From contig NZ_CP013234.1 of NCBI RefSeq assembly GCF_001584185.1, positions 4,526,001 to 4,590,000 on the forward strand: DNA of 64,000 nucleotides. Reading direction: 5' to 3'. Every line of letters starts with the position of its first letter. The stretch's first letter is position 1. A program made the translations under genes and the position numbers. Below, piece by piece: positions 34,601 to 42,874 of the stretch. This stretch comes from Collimonas pratensis (GTDB lineage Bacteria; Pseudomonadota; Gammaproteobacteria; Burkholderiales; Burkholderiaceae_D). Below the pieces are notes generated by a model. That model saw only the letters and a program-made list of their open reading frames with translations, made no database searches and was not told where the DNA came from.

Positions 34601-35413
34601 CGTCGGCTTGTAAATATTGGACCCGTATTTGGTGCAATTGGCCTCCAGGGATACTGTCGAATCACATACCTTGACCAATACTGGAATATCAAAAGTCCCG
34701 CTGTTAGTCCTGCTTGAGGCCGGAATGTTTTTCCCCCCCGAAGTATAGGCAGTAGTAACGAAAACTGCAGACGCGCTTGGAGTATCATCTTTGCTGATTG
34801 TCTGGCTGGTGTTGCTATTCGACACCCGCATCGAAGTCCCGAAATTATACACACGCACATAAATATTGCTCCAGCCACTGAAAGGTGTTGCGCCGCTGAT
34901 CGTCGTAGAATCCTTGGAAATGGCCTGCACCGGGAAATTCCCTGTTGTGGCCTGACCCGACATATAACCCTTTTGCAATACCGTGGTCGTGGTCGTGTCT
35001 ATCACGCGATAGCCGCCGGTTAACGCCCAACGAAAAGGATCGATGGTAGGCGTGGTTGCCCAATTCAAGAAATTGCCGCTCCATTGACCCGAGCAGACAT
35101 GGCTTTTTGCAGCCTTGCTTGGCGCAAAGTAGCCGTTAACATTATCGTAGTCGTAGCATTTGTCAGGATCGAAATAGCCGATAAAAGTTGAGGCCGAGGC
35201 ATACGGATCGGTATGCGCGCGACTTAGCGCCGTTGGATATTCCACAGATAAGGCCAACAGCACGTTAGAAGGCACGATAACGTTACTGAATAATGGCGTA
35301 TCGTTCAGCGAGGTTTGCGCTTGTGCCGTCGACGCACTGCCCAGCGTCATGGCGCTAAGCAGAAGACAACTCAACCAAAGGGACGCTCGTGGCGACTTAC
35401 GAATTCGATTCAT
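31619..35413 (-). CDS. pilY1: Type IV pilus tip adhesin / assembly factor PilY1 (PilC)
   Basis: A 1264-residue secreted protein with a signal peptide (about residues 1-32), a long variable N-terminal half and a C-terminal PilC beta-propeller (about 770-1200, with KTVVYVGANDGMLHAFDG, LLVGGLGKGGKGYYALDV and AVYAGDLLGNVWRLDL). A canonical EF-hand-like calcium loop DTDRNGDLRPD lies near residue 590. The second calcium loop, normally just before the AGDLxGNxW strand, reads DYTDYTADAVYAGD and departs from the DxDxDxxxD pattern. PilY1 controls pilus extension/retraction and surface sensing. An AGGAG site precedes the ATG. It lies downstream of the minor pilin genes, as in Pseudomonas. Confidence 0.92.
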   Translation of the reverse strand: MNRIRKSPRASLWLSCLLLSAMTLGSASTAQAQTSLNDTPLFSNVIVPSNVLLALSVEYPTALSRAHTDPYASASTFIGYFDPDKCYDYDNVNGYFAPSKAAKSHVCSGQWSGNFLNWATTPTIDPFRWALTGGYRVIDTTTTTVLQKGYMSGQATTGNFPVQAISKDSTTISGATPFSGWSNIYVRVYNFGTSMRVSNSNTSQTISKDDTPSASAVFVTTAYTSGGKNIPASSRTNSGTFDIPVLVKVCDSTVSLEANCTKYGSNIYKPTGLIQNNADKLRFAAFSYLYDSNLQRDGGVLRARMKSVGPTTPVPGSTSLNNLQKEWDPATGIFVTNPDSADATATGSATASTITNSGVINYLNKFGLTSLGYKTYDPVSEMYYAALRYLRHVGNVPEYTSGLTASMADGFPVITTWDDPVQYACQKNFIIGIGDENTHADSNLPGSTIAGAGIEPTMPSSVANDVPASKQDKWPFSVQDATNQVGILEGISNLGTTHPTWCCNQNSYFIAGLAYAAHTSDLRPNDFLTQKAKFTTTAATYWLDVMEGNIERKKNQYWLAAKYGGFAVPAGYSTYSNTTALAQATWNKAGDTDRNGDLRPDNYYDAGKAALMVSSLTDAFKNINSASQYSSALTIASPISVTSGNASYSTQYFASNWSGDVIGSTLTFDATTGQATAATNWNARLLLETQAASTGTGSTAVNGWDTKRFIATSDSGKGVAFRAANIANATNSAALTVSGVTSTDVVNFLRGDRSKEGASFRQRAYLLGDIVSSRAYPVGVPSATYADTSNPGYSAFVTAQKSRKTVVYVGANDGMLHAFDGALTGTGGSELFAYVPSFLFNGPTATPAVNGLASLTSTNYIHHFFVDATPVVTDVNFGKAGSANTGADWRSLLVGGLGKGGKGYYALDVSNPGNLSNETNLAKAVLWEFTDSTMGYSYGPAVVVKTAKYGWVVILTSGYNNADGKGYFYIVNPTNGKLLEPPISTGAGSTSAPSGLAQAAAYVGDYTDYTADAVYAGDLLGNVWRLDLTKTTGTSYDAPTKIASLTDPSAAAAVQPVTTRPLIEVDKNSLKRYVLIGTGQLLADTDIKSSQVQTFYAINDGTGTAFDTSATLPASVGSYPITRANLNNNSDVTTGIGATPSKPSGWYIDLAVSANNIARRVSSQAAANGGVVSFAANLPDGDACTPSGSNDVYAVSYSTGTSQLNNLAFVTTSGLNNGIYFANIDGKVKLVTTTTAGTSNIQDGQYSVNNPFNRLNWRQIPIMN

Positions 35414-35473
35414 GTATTGGTGCTCCTGTTTGATGCTGAACAGTCATAACGATGACAGTCAGCCATCTACACT

Positions 35474-36109
35474 TTAATGAGTGAACGTGATCTGGGTAAA
35501 AGTTTGGGTATTGCGCGGGCCGAGCGCCATGATCGTGAGCCGATAAACTGGCCCCAGGCCGGCACTTACCTTGGTCACGCCGGCCGTACCCTTCTTGTCA
35601 TCCACGAATGATCCCATCGTACAAATCGACTTATCCGGAACGGTTCCAGAGATGCACATTCTGTCAATGACATAACGCAGCCTGATGCCCGTCGCAGCAT
35701 CGGTGATATCGTCGGCTTTTGTCGAGGCGAGCAATACATCTGGGATACCTGGCAGCTTGGCGTTTGTCGACGGCAAAGCATGGGCCCAATAGTTTTGGCT
35801 AGATTGATCGGTATACAAAGTTGTTTGCGATAGTAGCGCGCCACTAACGAACTGCGCTCTTACCGCTGTGACAGCTCGCTCAGTCTGATTTGCCAAATCG
35901 CGTTTAAAGGCGAGATTCCCGGCAGTCAGCAGAGATGTATTAGTTGAGCTAATCAACGCGACGCCGGCCAGCATCAAGATCAACAGCGAAATCAGCGCCA
36001 TGATCAGTACCGATCCACGCTGCTGCGCAGGCAGGTCTTGGCCCCGATTGACTTTAAGTCCACGCTGACCACGCAAGGATAAAAGTTGTGAAGAGAGATA
36101 TCGTGTCAT
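35474..36109 (-). CDS. pilX: Minor pilin assembly protein PilX
   Basis: A 211-residue PilX-type protein. A basic leader ends in a prepilin-like cleavage region QQRG followed by the hydrophobic helix SVLIMALISLLILMLAGVAL. The usual Glu5 is missing, as is typical of PilX. The rest is a periplasmic pilin-like domain with a cysteine pair (MCISG, SICTMG). The Shine-Dalgarno AGGAGG overlaps the stop region of pilW, 10 bp upstream. It is part of the minor pilin complex that primes pilus assembly with PilY1. Confidence 0.85.
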   Translation of the reverse strand: MTRYLSSQLLSLRGQRGLKVNRGQDLPAQQRGSVLIMALISLLILMLAGVALISSTNTSLLTAGNLAFKRDLANQTERAVTAVRAQFVSGALLSQTTLYTDQSSQNYWAHALPSTNAKLPGIPDVLLASTKADDITDAATGIRLRYVIDRMCISGTVPDKSICTMGSFVDDKKGTAGVTKVSAGLGPVYRLTIMALGPRNTQTFTQITFTH

Positions 36110-36119
36110 GTTGCCCTCC

Positions 36120-37286
36120 TCAATTGTCTAGCGTGAGAGAATTTCGCAACGGAATGGTTGCATCCAGAACGCGATAACGAAATTTCTGTTCTGCCGCACT
36201 CAATGACCGCGTATAGGACGCAGCAGTGCCAGCAAACATAGGAGGCAATGTTGTCCCTGACACCGTATTCTTATCCTCAACCTCAGAGCGAGTAATAATA
36301 CCGATCCGGATTGCCTTGATTGACGCAATCAACTTTCCCGAATTCACGCTGCCATCCAATAACGCACTAGCTGCGTAACTCCCGGTTGGCTCGGTCCAGG
36401 TAATGGTGCCATTGTTGGCTGTATCCACGCCGTAGATTGCATGCATTTCGATCACACCGTCGCCTATCAGATCTGTACCTGCCGAACCATTTAACAGATC
36501 GTAGCCGACCAGCGTATTGTTGGCACCGACGCCAAAGAGATTGAATGATGGACTGAAGCCAAGATTGAGAGCGACCGAGTCAGAGGAATAGCTTCCCAGA
36601 GTCTTATTGGTACCAACGGTATAAAACGCGCCGCCCAACGGCAAGACACCAGTGCTGGCAGGGCCAGCATATGATGCGTCAACAGACTCCACCAGACACG
36701 CGGGAAGCGAACCGGCGCCAGGACGTTCCGCCACCAGCAATTTCTGGCCAGCAGAAAAAGACAGCGTATTTAACAAATGCAATTGAGCCGGACTGGTGCT
36801 AGGGACGCTGGTTGATTCGATCGGCATTTCACCGTAGCCGGCAGACCCCGACATGACAATCAGAAGATCGGAGAGCTTGCCGTTAGGGTCCTGCCAGATA
36901 ATTGCAGGCGCCATACGAAACGCACCACCTATATTTGCTTTCAAACTGTCAAATGGACTCGGCAGCGCAGCTGGCGGAATTACCGCCTTGCCGCCGTTCA
37001 TCGCATTGATCGCGCAACCGAAAGTCAAAGTGTATTGCTGGGAAAAACCTGTACCGGCACTCCTGACCGCCTGGTCCAATTGATACAGCGCATAGGCGCC
37101 GTTCTGGTTCATATCGTTGGCACCGGTGGTATTTCTCTTACGTGCCTCACTCACCGAAATTACGCTAAAGATCGCCAAAGACACTACCAATCCGATCACC
37201 AGCGCCACCATCATTTCAATCAATGTCACGCCGCGCTGAAGCATCACGTGTGTCGGCGGCATATTATTTTTCGATAGTTTTCTCAT
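36120..37286 (-). CDS. pilW: Minor pilin PilW
   Basis: A 388-residue minor pilin with an N-methylation motif QRG/VTLIEMMVALVIGLVVS (cleavage after Gly19, Glu5 present) and a large C-terminal domain with PilW-typical EMHAIYGVDT and SIKAIRIGIITRS. It overlaps pilV by 4 bp, so it is translationally coupled. Confidence 0.88.
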   Translation of the reverse strand: MRKLSKNNMPPTHVMLQRGVTLIEMMVALVIGLVVSLAIFSVISVSEARKRNTTGANDMNQNGAYALYQLDQAVRSAGTGFSQQYTLTFGCAINAMNGGKAVIPPAALPSPFDSLKANIGGAFRMAPAIIWQDPNGKLSDLLIVMSGSAGYGEMPIESTSVPSTSPAQLHLLNTLSFSAGQKLLVAERPGAGSLPACLVESVDASYAGPASTGVLPLGGAFYTVGTNKTLGSYSSDSVALNLGFSPSFNLFGVGANNTLVGYDLLNGSAGTDLIGDGVIEMHAIYGVDTANNGTITWTEPTGSYAASALLDGSVNSGKLIASIKAIRIGIITRSEVEDKNTVSGTTLPPMFAGTAASYTRSLSAAEQKFRYRVLDATIPLRNSLTLDN

Positions 37287-37714
37287 TGCACCACTACTTC
37301 AGTTGTGTAGTTATGGCTGGCCGTCTTGGTGTTATTGCTTTTAGAGGCGGCGGTCCAGGTAATCGAGATGGTGACCAAACTTGGATTTGTAGCGTCAAGT
37401 GTCGCCTTACCTACCCCGGATTGCAAAGAAGCCGCAACTTGCGTCTTCCAGTTGGTGTAATCCTTTGCGCTACCTGCATCCGTAGCACACAGCAAGTCGC
37501 AACTGCCGCCAACCAATTTACTCTTGGCCCACATCATGCCAACAAGGTTATCAGCCAGCAATGCTGCCTGACTGCGATCTTCAGCACTGACGGAGTTATT
37601 GATCGTCGTTGCCTGCAACCCGACCAGGCCCAATATGCCAAACGAGAAAATCAGTACCGCTATCAAAACCTCGAGCAGAAAGAACCCGCTTTGCTGTTTC
37701 AGAGAGATTTTCAT
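37283..37714 (-). CDS. pilV: Minor pilin PilV
   Basis: A 143-residue prepilin: leader MKISLKQQSG, then FFLLEVLIAVLIFSFGILGL (Glu5 conserved). ATTINNSVSAEDRSQAALLA and a C-terminal ITWTAAS strand fit PilV. It has a cysteine pair GSCDLLC. It sits 3 bp after the FimT-like gene and overlaps pilW by 4 bp. Confidence 0.88.
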   Translation of the reverse strand: MKISLKQQSGFFLLEVLIAVLIFSFGILGLVGLQATTINNSVSAEDRSQAALLADNLVGMMWAKSKLVGGSCDLLCATDAGSAKDYTNWKTQVAASLQSGVGKATLDATNPSLVTISITWTAASKSNNTKTASHNYTTEVVVQ

Positions 37715-37717
37715 GAT

Positions 37718-38290
37718 TTAGCAACCTGTTGGGTTTGTGCTGGACAGAGTTATCTGAGGGTCACACATACGAATTTGACCGCCCTGTGTGACGATAACGT
37801 TGAGTGTCCGATCGCCATTAGGATTACTAACGACAAATTTATAAGATGCGGCTCCAGTGTTGGTTAGCCGACCAAGACTGCTAAAAGTAAGTACGTCCAC
37901 GTCGCCAGCTACCGTTACATTGGAATTAGCATCCGATTGCGAAGAGCCTTGCACATAAAGATTGTAATTAGCATCAGTTGAGTCAGCCGCCAGCAACGCG
38001 CTATTTTGCTGTACGTACCAATTTGTACCGCTCTTCGAGGTCGCAGCGCCCTTTCCCGGCGTTGCCGCAGTCAGCCGAAAATCGACCAATCGGCTACGTC
38101 GCAGCGCTTCCGTTTTTGCCAATCGGATACCGTTTTGCAGCGATTCGGCGATAGATCTGGTCTTGGTATTTTGAATCCACTTTGTAAACACCGGCAACGC
38201 CACCATCATCAGGATCACCGCCAAGAGCACTGTGATCATTAGTTCGATCAAGGTAAATCCCCGGCTTGGGGCGCGCGACGTCAAGGGCAT
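37718..38290 (-). CDS. fimT: GspH/FimT-family minor pseudopilin
   Basis: A 190-residue prepilin with leader MPLTSRAPSRG and helix FTLIELMITVLLAVILMMVA (Glu5 present). The NGIRLAKTEALRRSRLVDFR segment is the GspH/FimT signature. Two C-terminal cysteines are present. The start ATG 38290 was chosen as it gives a normal 11-residue leader. It overlaps the end of pilE by 10 bp. FimU is an alternative name in the pilEVWXY1-type cluster. Confidence 0.85.
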   Translation of the reverse strand: MPLTSRAPSRGFTLIELMITVLLAVILMMVALPVFTKWIQNTKTRSIAESLQNGIRLAKTEALRRSRLVDFRLTAATPGKGAATSKSGTNWYVQQNSALLAADSTDANYNLYVQGSSQSDANSNVTVAGDVDVLTFSSLGRLTNTGAASYKFVVSNPNGDRTLNVIVTQGGQIRMCDPQITLSSTNPTGC

Positions 38291-38703
38291 GATTGGCCTT
38301 TTCTCACGATCCAGTCTGTGGGACATGCGCCACCCCAACTTGCTTTCGTCGACGAAGTAGCTTTTACCAGTCCTTTAGCAACCGTGTACGTATATGAATA
38401 CGCAAATGCACTGGCAGGCCCCTGGCCAGTAGCAGTGATGGTGTAGTCGATAGCAGTAGGGGGGCAGCTAAATTTAAAGTTTGCGGTATTTGCTGCACAA
38501 GGGCCGCCCACATATGTTCGGTTATCCTGGTAATACTGTTCCAGTTGCGCCTGCGCAGAAGCCATGCCATTGGTGGCGTCCACCAGATAGCCGCGCAGCA
38601 CATTATCGGTGTAAATCGGAAGGGCAATAGACGCCAGGATGGAGATGATAGCCACCGCGATCATCATTTCGATCAATGTGAAACCTTTGCTTGCCTTGGT
38701 CAT
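38281..38703 (-). CDS. pilE: Type IV pilin PilE-like
   Basis: A 140-residue prepilin: leader MTKASKG, then FTLIEMMIAVAIISILASIA (Glu5). A PilE/ComP-type body follows (YLVDATNGMASAQAQLEQYY) with four cysteines, including CAANTANFKFSC and a C-terminal disulfide loop CPTDWIVRKGQSC. The position at the head of fimT-pilV-pilW-pilX-pilY1 matches pilE minor pilin of Pseudomonas-type clusters rather than the major pilin. The start was placed at ATG 38703, since further upstream codons are not pilin-like. Confidence 0.87.
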   Translation of the reverse strand: MTKASKGFTLIEMMIAVAIISILASIALPIYTDNVLRGYLVDATNGMASAQAQLEQYYQDNRTYVGGPCAANTANFKFSCPPTAIDYTITATGQGPASAFAYSYTYTVAKGLVKATSSTKASWGGACPTDWIVRKGQSCP

Positions 38704-38961
38704 GATGACATTCTCTTTAGATTTGATTTTTGCAAACGTGACATATAAACAAGACCAGTCATCGTCGCTTCGCACCATACGCTGCCTGTATAGATTATAA
38801 GTTCCGAATTTCCACAAAGAAACCATTTAAGCTTCCGCTTATCGCCATCTGAATGCCGCCCGTCAAAAATGGTGATAAAAAAAATAACTTCACCCCAGAA
38901 ATATTTTCAAATGACGCCGCCAAGGGAAATGTGCCAGCGTGTCGATGCCAAGGCGTCCAAA
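38704..38961. other. Spacer between divergent pilE and the miaB unit
   Basis: AT-rich spacer. On the minus strand a TATAAT (38799-38794) about 90 nt before pilE may be its -10. No convincing -35 or sigma-54 site (GG-N10-GC) was found. No gene is seen. Confidence 0.4.
38794..38799 (-). promoter_or_regulatory. Possible -10 element of the pilE-pilY1 operon
   Basis: A perfect TATAAT on the minus strand about 90 nt before the pilE start. The -35 region (TTTCTT) is poor, so an activator may be needed. Confidence 0.35.
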
Positions 38962-38970
38962 TGCTATAAT
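38962..38970 (+). promoter_or_regulatory. Extended -10 promoter of the miaB unit
   Basis: TGC-TATAAT at 38962-38970 forms an extended -10 (TGnTATAAT). Transcription would begin near 38977, leaving a leader of about 165 nt before the first gene at 39144. Two 23-codon frames in the leader have no ribosome-binding sites. Confidence 0.55.
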
Positions 38971-39143
38971 CCGCGCGTCCTGTAACCGGACTAACAGCCT
39001 ATGAAATGCGGCCTGGCGCTAAAACCAAAGCCGACTCATGCATTCGCAACCTGGCGATGCTCACTGCTTTGACCATCTTTAAACTGTCTTTTTCAACGCC
39101 ATACGCAGATGCAGTGTGGGTTCATTAAATAATGGAGTTAGCA

Positions 39144-39494
39144 ATGTCGGCAACAATACGCCCAATCCGCCTGCTTATGATCTTTCTGCTGGCGACGCTG
39201 GCCTTTTCCGCCATGGCAGTCGAGCGCGATTTCCCCGCCGCTGCGCTGCGCGGCAAACTGACCATCACCGACTACCCCAACGTCAGCATGAGCGGCAATG
39301 TACTGCGCCTTTCGCCCGGCTCGCGCATCTGGAACACCCAGCAGCTGACCCAGATCCCGAGCTCGCTGGGCAGCAACACTTATCTGGTGAATTACACCCT
39401 GAACATGCAAGGCGATATCGATCGCGTCTGGATCCTGACTTCCGATGAAGCCGGCGTAAAAATCGAAGCGCAGCGCAACAGCCTGAAACGGTAA
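39144..39494 (+). CDS. Small exported protein of unknown function upstream of miaB
   Basis: A 116-residue protein with a signal peptide (RLLMIFLLATLAFSAMAVE, cleavage after AMA). The mature region (FPAAALRGKLTITDYPNVSM followed by PGSRIWNTQQLTQIP) is predicted to be mostly beta strands. It looks like a conserved periplasmic hypothetical that precedes miaB in Burkholderiales. ATG 39144 was chosen because GGAG lies 6 nt upstream. An ATG at 39132 lacks one. It is 21 bp from miaB and likely co-transcribed. Confidence 0.72.
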   Translation: MSATIRPIRLLMIFLLATLAFSAMAVERDFPAAALRGKLTITDYPNVSMSGNVLRLSPGSRIWNTQQLTQIPSSLGSNTYLVNYTLNMQGDIDRVWILTSDEAGVKIEAQRNSLKR

Positions 39495-39515
39495 ATGAAA
39501 CGTAAATAAGCAGTC

Positions 39516-40865
39516 ATGGAAAAAACGATGCAAAAGAAAGTATTCATCAAGACCTTCGGTTGCCAGATGAACGAGTACGACTCGGACAAGATGGCCGATG
39601 TGCTGAACGCTTCCGACGGGCTGGTCAAGACTGACCGTCCGGAGGACGCTGACGTGATCTTGCTGAATACTTGTTCGGTGCGCGAAAAGGCGCAGGAGAA
39701 GGTGTTCTCCGACCTGGGCCGTCTGCGCGAGCTGAAGCGCAACAATCCCGACCTGCTGATCGGCGTCGGCGGTTGCGTGGCGTCGCAGGAAGGTGCTGCC
39801 ATCATCAAGCGCGCGCCGTATGTCGACATGGTGTTCGGCCCGCAAACCTTGCACCGCTTGCCGGAACTGATCAGCCAGCGCCGCGCTTCCGGCAATTCGC
39901 AGGTCGACATCAGTTTCCCTGAGATCGAGAAATTCGACCACATGCCACCTGCCAAGGTAGAAGGCGCGACGGCATTCGTTTCGATCATGGAAGGCTGCAG
40001 CAAGTATTGCAGCTACTGCGTGGTGCCCTATACCCGCGGCGAAGAAGTGTCGCGCCGCTTTGAAGATGTGCTGACTGAAGTGGCTGGGCTGGCCGAGCAA
40101 GGCGTCAAGGAAATCACGCTGCTGGGCCAGAACGTGAATGCCTTCCGCGGTGTCATGGCGGATGGCGAGATTGCTGATTTCGCCTTGCTGATCGAGTACA
40201 TCGCCGAGATCCCTGGCATCGAGCGGATCCGCTTTGTCACCAGCCACCCGAAGGAATTCACGCAGCGCCTGATCGACACTTACGCCAAGGTGCCAAAGCT
40301 GGTCGATCACTTGTACCTGCCGGCGCAGCACGGTTCCGACCGTATTCTGTCGGCCATGAAGCGCGGCTATACCGTGCTGGAATACAAGTCGGTGATCCGC
40401 CGCCTGCGCCAGGTGCGCCCCAACATCACGATTTCAAGCGACTTCATCATCGGCTTCCCGGGCGAAACCGATGCCGATTTCGAAGCGCTGATGAAGCTGA
40501 TCACCGATATCGGCTACGACAACAGTTTCAGCTTCATTTTCAGTCCGCGCCCGGGCACGCCCGCGGCCAACCTGCAGGACGACACGCCGCATGAAGTCAA
40601 GCTGAAGCGGCTGCAGCACCTGCAGGCGACGGTGGAAGAAAACATGGCGCGCATCAGCGCGGCGATGGTCGGTTCGGTGCAGCGCATCCTGGTGGAAGGC
40701 CCGTCCAAGAAGAATCCGGCGGAGCTGCAAGGCCGCACCGAGAACAACCGGGTAGTCAATTTCAACGGCGGCCCAGAAGGCGCGCGCCTGATCGGCGAGC
40801 TGATCGACGTCACCATTACAGAGACGCTGACTTATACCTTGCGCGGCGAAATCGTCGCCGTCTAG
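39516..40865 (+). CDS. miaB: tRNA-2-methylthio-N6-dimethylallyladenosine synthase MiaB
   Basis: A 449-residue radical-SAM methylthiotransferase acting on i6A37 made by MiaA. The N-terminal cluster cysteines are in [25 protein letters not shown] and GVGGCVA. The radical SAM motif is [13 protein letters not shown]-terminal TRAM domain begins near residue 385 ([15 protein letters not shown]). An alternative ATG four codons downstream (39528) is possible. It leads the miaB-phoH-ybeY unit. Confidence 0.96.
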   Translation: MEKTMQKKVFIKTFGCQMNEYDSDKMADVLNASDGLVKTDRPEDADVILLNTCSVREKAQEKVFSDLGRLRELKRNNPDLLIGVGGCVASQEGAAIIKRAPYVDMVFGPQTLHRLPELISQRRASGNSQVDISFPEIEKFDHMPPAKVEGATAFVSIMEGCSKYCSYCVVPYTRGEEVSRRFEDVLTEVAGLAEQGVKEITLLGQNVNAFRGVMADGEIADFALLIEYIAEIPGIERIRFVTSHPKEFTQRLIDTYAKVPKLVDHLYLPAQHGSDRILSAMKRGYTVLEYKSVIRRLRQVRPNITISSDFIIGFPGETDADFEALMKLITDIGYDNSFSFIFSPRPGTPAANLQDDTPHEVKLKRLQHLQATVEENMARISAAMVGSVQRILVEGPSKKNPAELQGRTENNRVVNFNGGPEGARLIGELIDVTITETLTYTLRGEIVAV

Positions 40866-40920
40866 TTGATACCTAACCGACACCTCCATCAAATCAAACA
40901 ACCGAGAAGCACACGCCAGT

Positions 40921-42078
40921 TTGAAAACTAAAACCCCTACCCAGCCGCATTATTTCATCCCGCAGCCGCTCGACAATACGCGGCTGGCGCACCTGTGCGG
41001 GCCGTTGGATGAAAACCTGCGGCAGATTTCGGCGGCGCTGGATGTCTCGATTTTCCGCCGCGGCGACAAGTTCATCGCCGCCGGCAGCAATGCGGAACGG
41101 GCGGTCGAAATCCTCGACCAGTTCTACGCCGTCGCCAACAAAGTGATCTCGGTCGATGAAATCCAGCTGGCGCTAGTGGAACAGCGCGCCAAGCTGGGCA
41201 TGGGCAAGAAACTGAAAGCCGTCAAGGGCAACGGCAAGGCCGGTGCAGAATCCGGCGGCGAAGCCAGTACGGATCCGGCCGATGCCGAGTTGACGGAAAC
41301 CGACATCGAAAGTCCTGTGCTGAAAACTCGCCGCAGCGATCTGCGCGGCCGCACCCCGCATCAAAGCCAGTACATCCGCTCTATCCTGGAACACGACGTT
41401 ACGCTCGGCATCGGTCCGGCCGGCACCGGCAAGACCTATCTGGCGGTGGCTTGCGCGGTCGATGCGCTGGAACGCGACGCGGTCAAGCGCATCGTGCTGA
41501 CGCGGCCGGCGGTCGAGGCGGGCGAGCGGCTGGGTTTCCTGCCGGGCGACCTGGCGCAGAAGGTCGATCCTTATCTGCGTCCCTTGTATGACGCGCTCTA
41601 CGATTTGCTGGGCTTTGACCGCACCCAGAAGATGTTTGAAAAGCAGGCGATCGAGATCGCGCCGCTGGCTTACATGCGCGGCCGCACCTTGAACCATGCG
41701 TTCATCATCCTGGACGAAGCGCAGAACACCACACCGGAACAGATGAAGATGTTCCTGACCCGGATCGGCTTCGGCAGCAAGGCCGTGGTCACCGGCGACG
41801 TCACCCAGATCGATCTGCAACGGGGCCAGAAGAGCGGCCTGATCGACGCCATGAATATCCTGAAAGACGTACGCGGCATCGCCTTTACCCGCTTCAACAG
41901 CAGTGACGTGGTGCGCCATCCGCTGGTGGCGCGCATCGTCGACGCCTACGAAAGCGCATCGGCGGCAGCACCGGTAGCCTCCACCCATGGCGTCATCGAA
42001 GCCGCCACGCCGCAGCCGGTCAAAGTTGCCAAGCCGGTATCGACCGGCATCACCAAAACCGCACGCAACAGAAAATAA
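40921..42078 (+). CDS. ybeZ: PhoH-like ATPase (YbeZ)
   Basis: A 385-residue PhoH family protein. P-loop GPAGTGKTYLAVACAVDAL, DEAQNTTPEQMKMFLTRIG (Walker B) and VVTGDVTQIDLQRGQKSGL are diagnostic. YbeZ works with the RNase YbeY in rRNA maturation and stress, and ybeY follows immediately. The N-terminal about 100 residues hold a small KH-like fold, followed by a charged linker. The start codon is TTG at 40921 with GAGAAG upstream. This is the best available start but is not certain. Confidence 0.92.
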   Translation: MKTKTPTQPHYFIPQPLDNTRLAHLCGPLDENLRQISAALDVSIFRRGDKFIAAGSNAERAVEILDQFYAVANKVISVDEIQLALVEQRAKLGMGKKLKAVKGNGKAGAESGGEASTDPADAELTETDIESPVLKTRRSDLRGRTPHQSQYIRSILEHDVTLGIGPAGTGKTYLAVACAVDALERDAVKRIVLTRPAVEAGERLGFLPGDLAQKVDPYLRPLYDALYDLLGFDRTQKMFEKQAIEIAPLAYMRGRTLNHAFIILDEAQNTTPEQMKMFLTRIGFGSKAVVTGDVTQIDLQRGQKSGLIDAMNILKDVRGIAFTRFNSSDVVRHPLVARIVDAYESASAAAPVASTHGVIEAATPQPVKVAKPVSTGITKTARNRK

Positions 42079-42093
42079 GCGCAAATAACCACG

Positions 42094-42561
42094 ATGCCGC
42101 AAAAAAATAAACTCTCCCTGTCGGTGCAATATCCTGACCCGCGCCTGCAAGACAGCGTCACGCGCCCAAAATTGCGGCGCTGGGTGCAAGCCGCCCTGCT
42201 GGCGCCGGCCGAGCTGACGATCCGCTTTGTCGATGCCGAAGAAGGCCGCGCTCTGAACCGCGACTACCGCGGCAAGGACTACGCCACCAATGTGCTGACC
42301 TTTGCCTACTCCGAGGATCAAAAGCAGGAAGACAACGGCGTCACCCAGGCCGACATCATCCTGTGCACCGATGTGCTGGAGCGAGAAGCCAAGGAACAAG
42401 ACAAGTCCGTGGTAGAGCACGCCGCCCATCTGGTGGTGCATGGCGTCCTGCATGCGCAGGGCTACGACCATGAAGACGAGGAAGAAGCCATCGAGATGGA
42501 AAGCCTGGAAATTGAAATCCTGGAAGCTCTGGGCTGGCCCAATCCCTACGCAGACCGCTGA
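42094..42561 (+). CDS. ybeY: Endoribonuclease YbeY (16S rRNA maturation)
   Basis: A 155-residue UPF0054 metalloprotein with zinc motif [18 protein letters not shown] (H-x3-H-x5-H) and the family blocks [19 protein letters not shown] and [10 protein letters not shown]. It is involved in 16S 3-prime end processing and ribosome quality control. It lies 15 bp after ybeZ. It is followed by a strong terminator, so the corC-lnt part of this normally continuous cluster is on another transcript here. Confidence 0.95.
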   Translation: MPQKNKLSLSVQYPDPRLQDSVTRPKLRRWVQAALLAPAELTIRFVDAEEGRALNRDYRGKDYATNVLTFAYSEDQKQEDNGVTQADIILCTDVLEREAKEQDKSVVEHAAHLVVHGVLHAQGYDHEDEEEAIEMESLEIEILEALGWPNPYADR

Positions 42562-42590
42562 ACAGAAACACGCTCCACCCAGCCGTCAGG

Positions 42591-42617
42591 AAACGCCGCT
42601 TATGCGGCGTTTTTCAT
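42591..42617 (+). terminator. Intrinsic terminator of the miaB-ybeZ-ybeY unit
   Basis: AAACGCCGC / GCGGCGTTT with loop TTAT and a T run. Confidence 0.88.
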
Positions 42618-42816
42618 TTCCGGCGCCGAATAAGCCCTCATATTCACGAAGCAACATAAAAATGTCACAGATAGATGCTATTAATGCAACATTCAAGACT
42701 TGCAATCATCCCATGCATTTTTAAGTAATAAGATTATGATGAATTGATGTAATGAATCGATGCGGCCCGCGACTAAGCCACATGAATACAACATCACTCA
42801 GTCTCCGGAGACCATC

Positions 42817-42873
42817 ATGAAGCCAGCCGCGCTGCGCATGTTGCCCCTGTTCCCTCACCTGCAGGAGGGTTGA
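42817..42873 (+). CDS. Possible 18-residue leader peptide before cytochrome b gene
   Basis: An ATG preceded by a good CCGGAG site (6 nt spacing) opens 18 codons (MKPAALRMLPLFPHLQEG) ending TGA at 42871-42873. The next gene starts 1 nt later. Inside it, GCAGGAGGG forms the Shine-Dalgarno of the cytochrome gene. It may serve translational coupling, or it may be a chance frame. Confidence 0.4.
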   Translation: MKPAALRMLPLFPHLQEG

Positions 42874-42874
42874 A

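Noticed and set aside
39001..39128. Two 23-codon frames in the leader before the miaB unit, one hydrophobic like a signal peptide
   Set aside because: Neither has a Shine-Dalgarno, and the hydrophobic one ends before the real gene start in another frame; the real gene has its own signal peptide.
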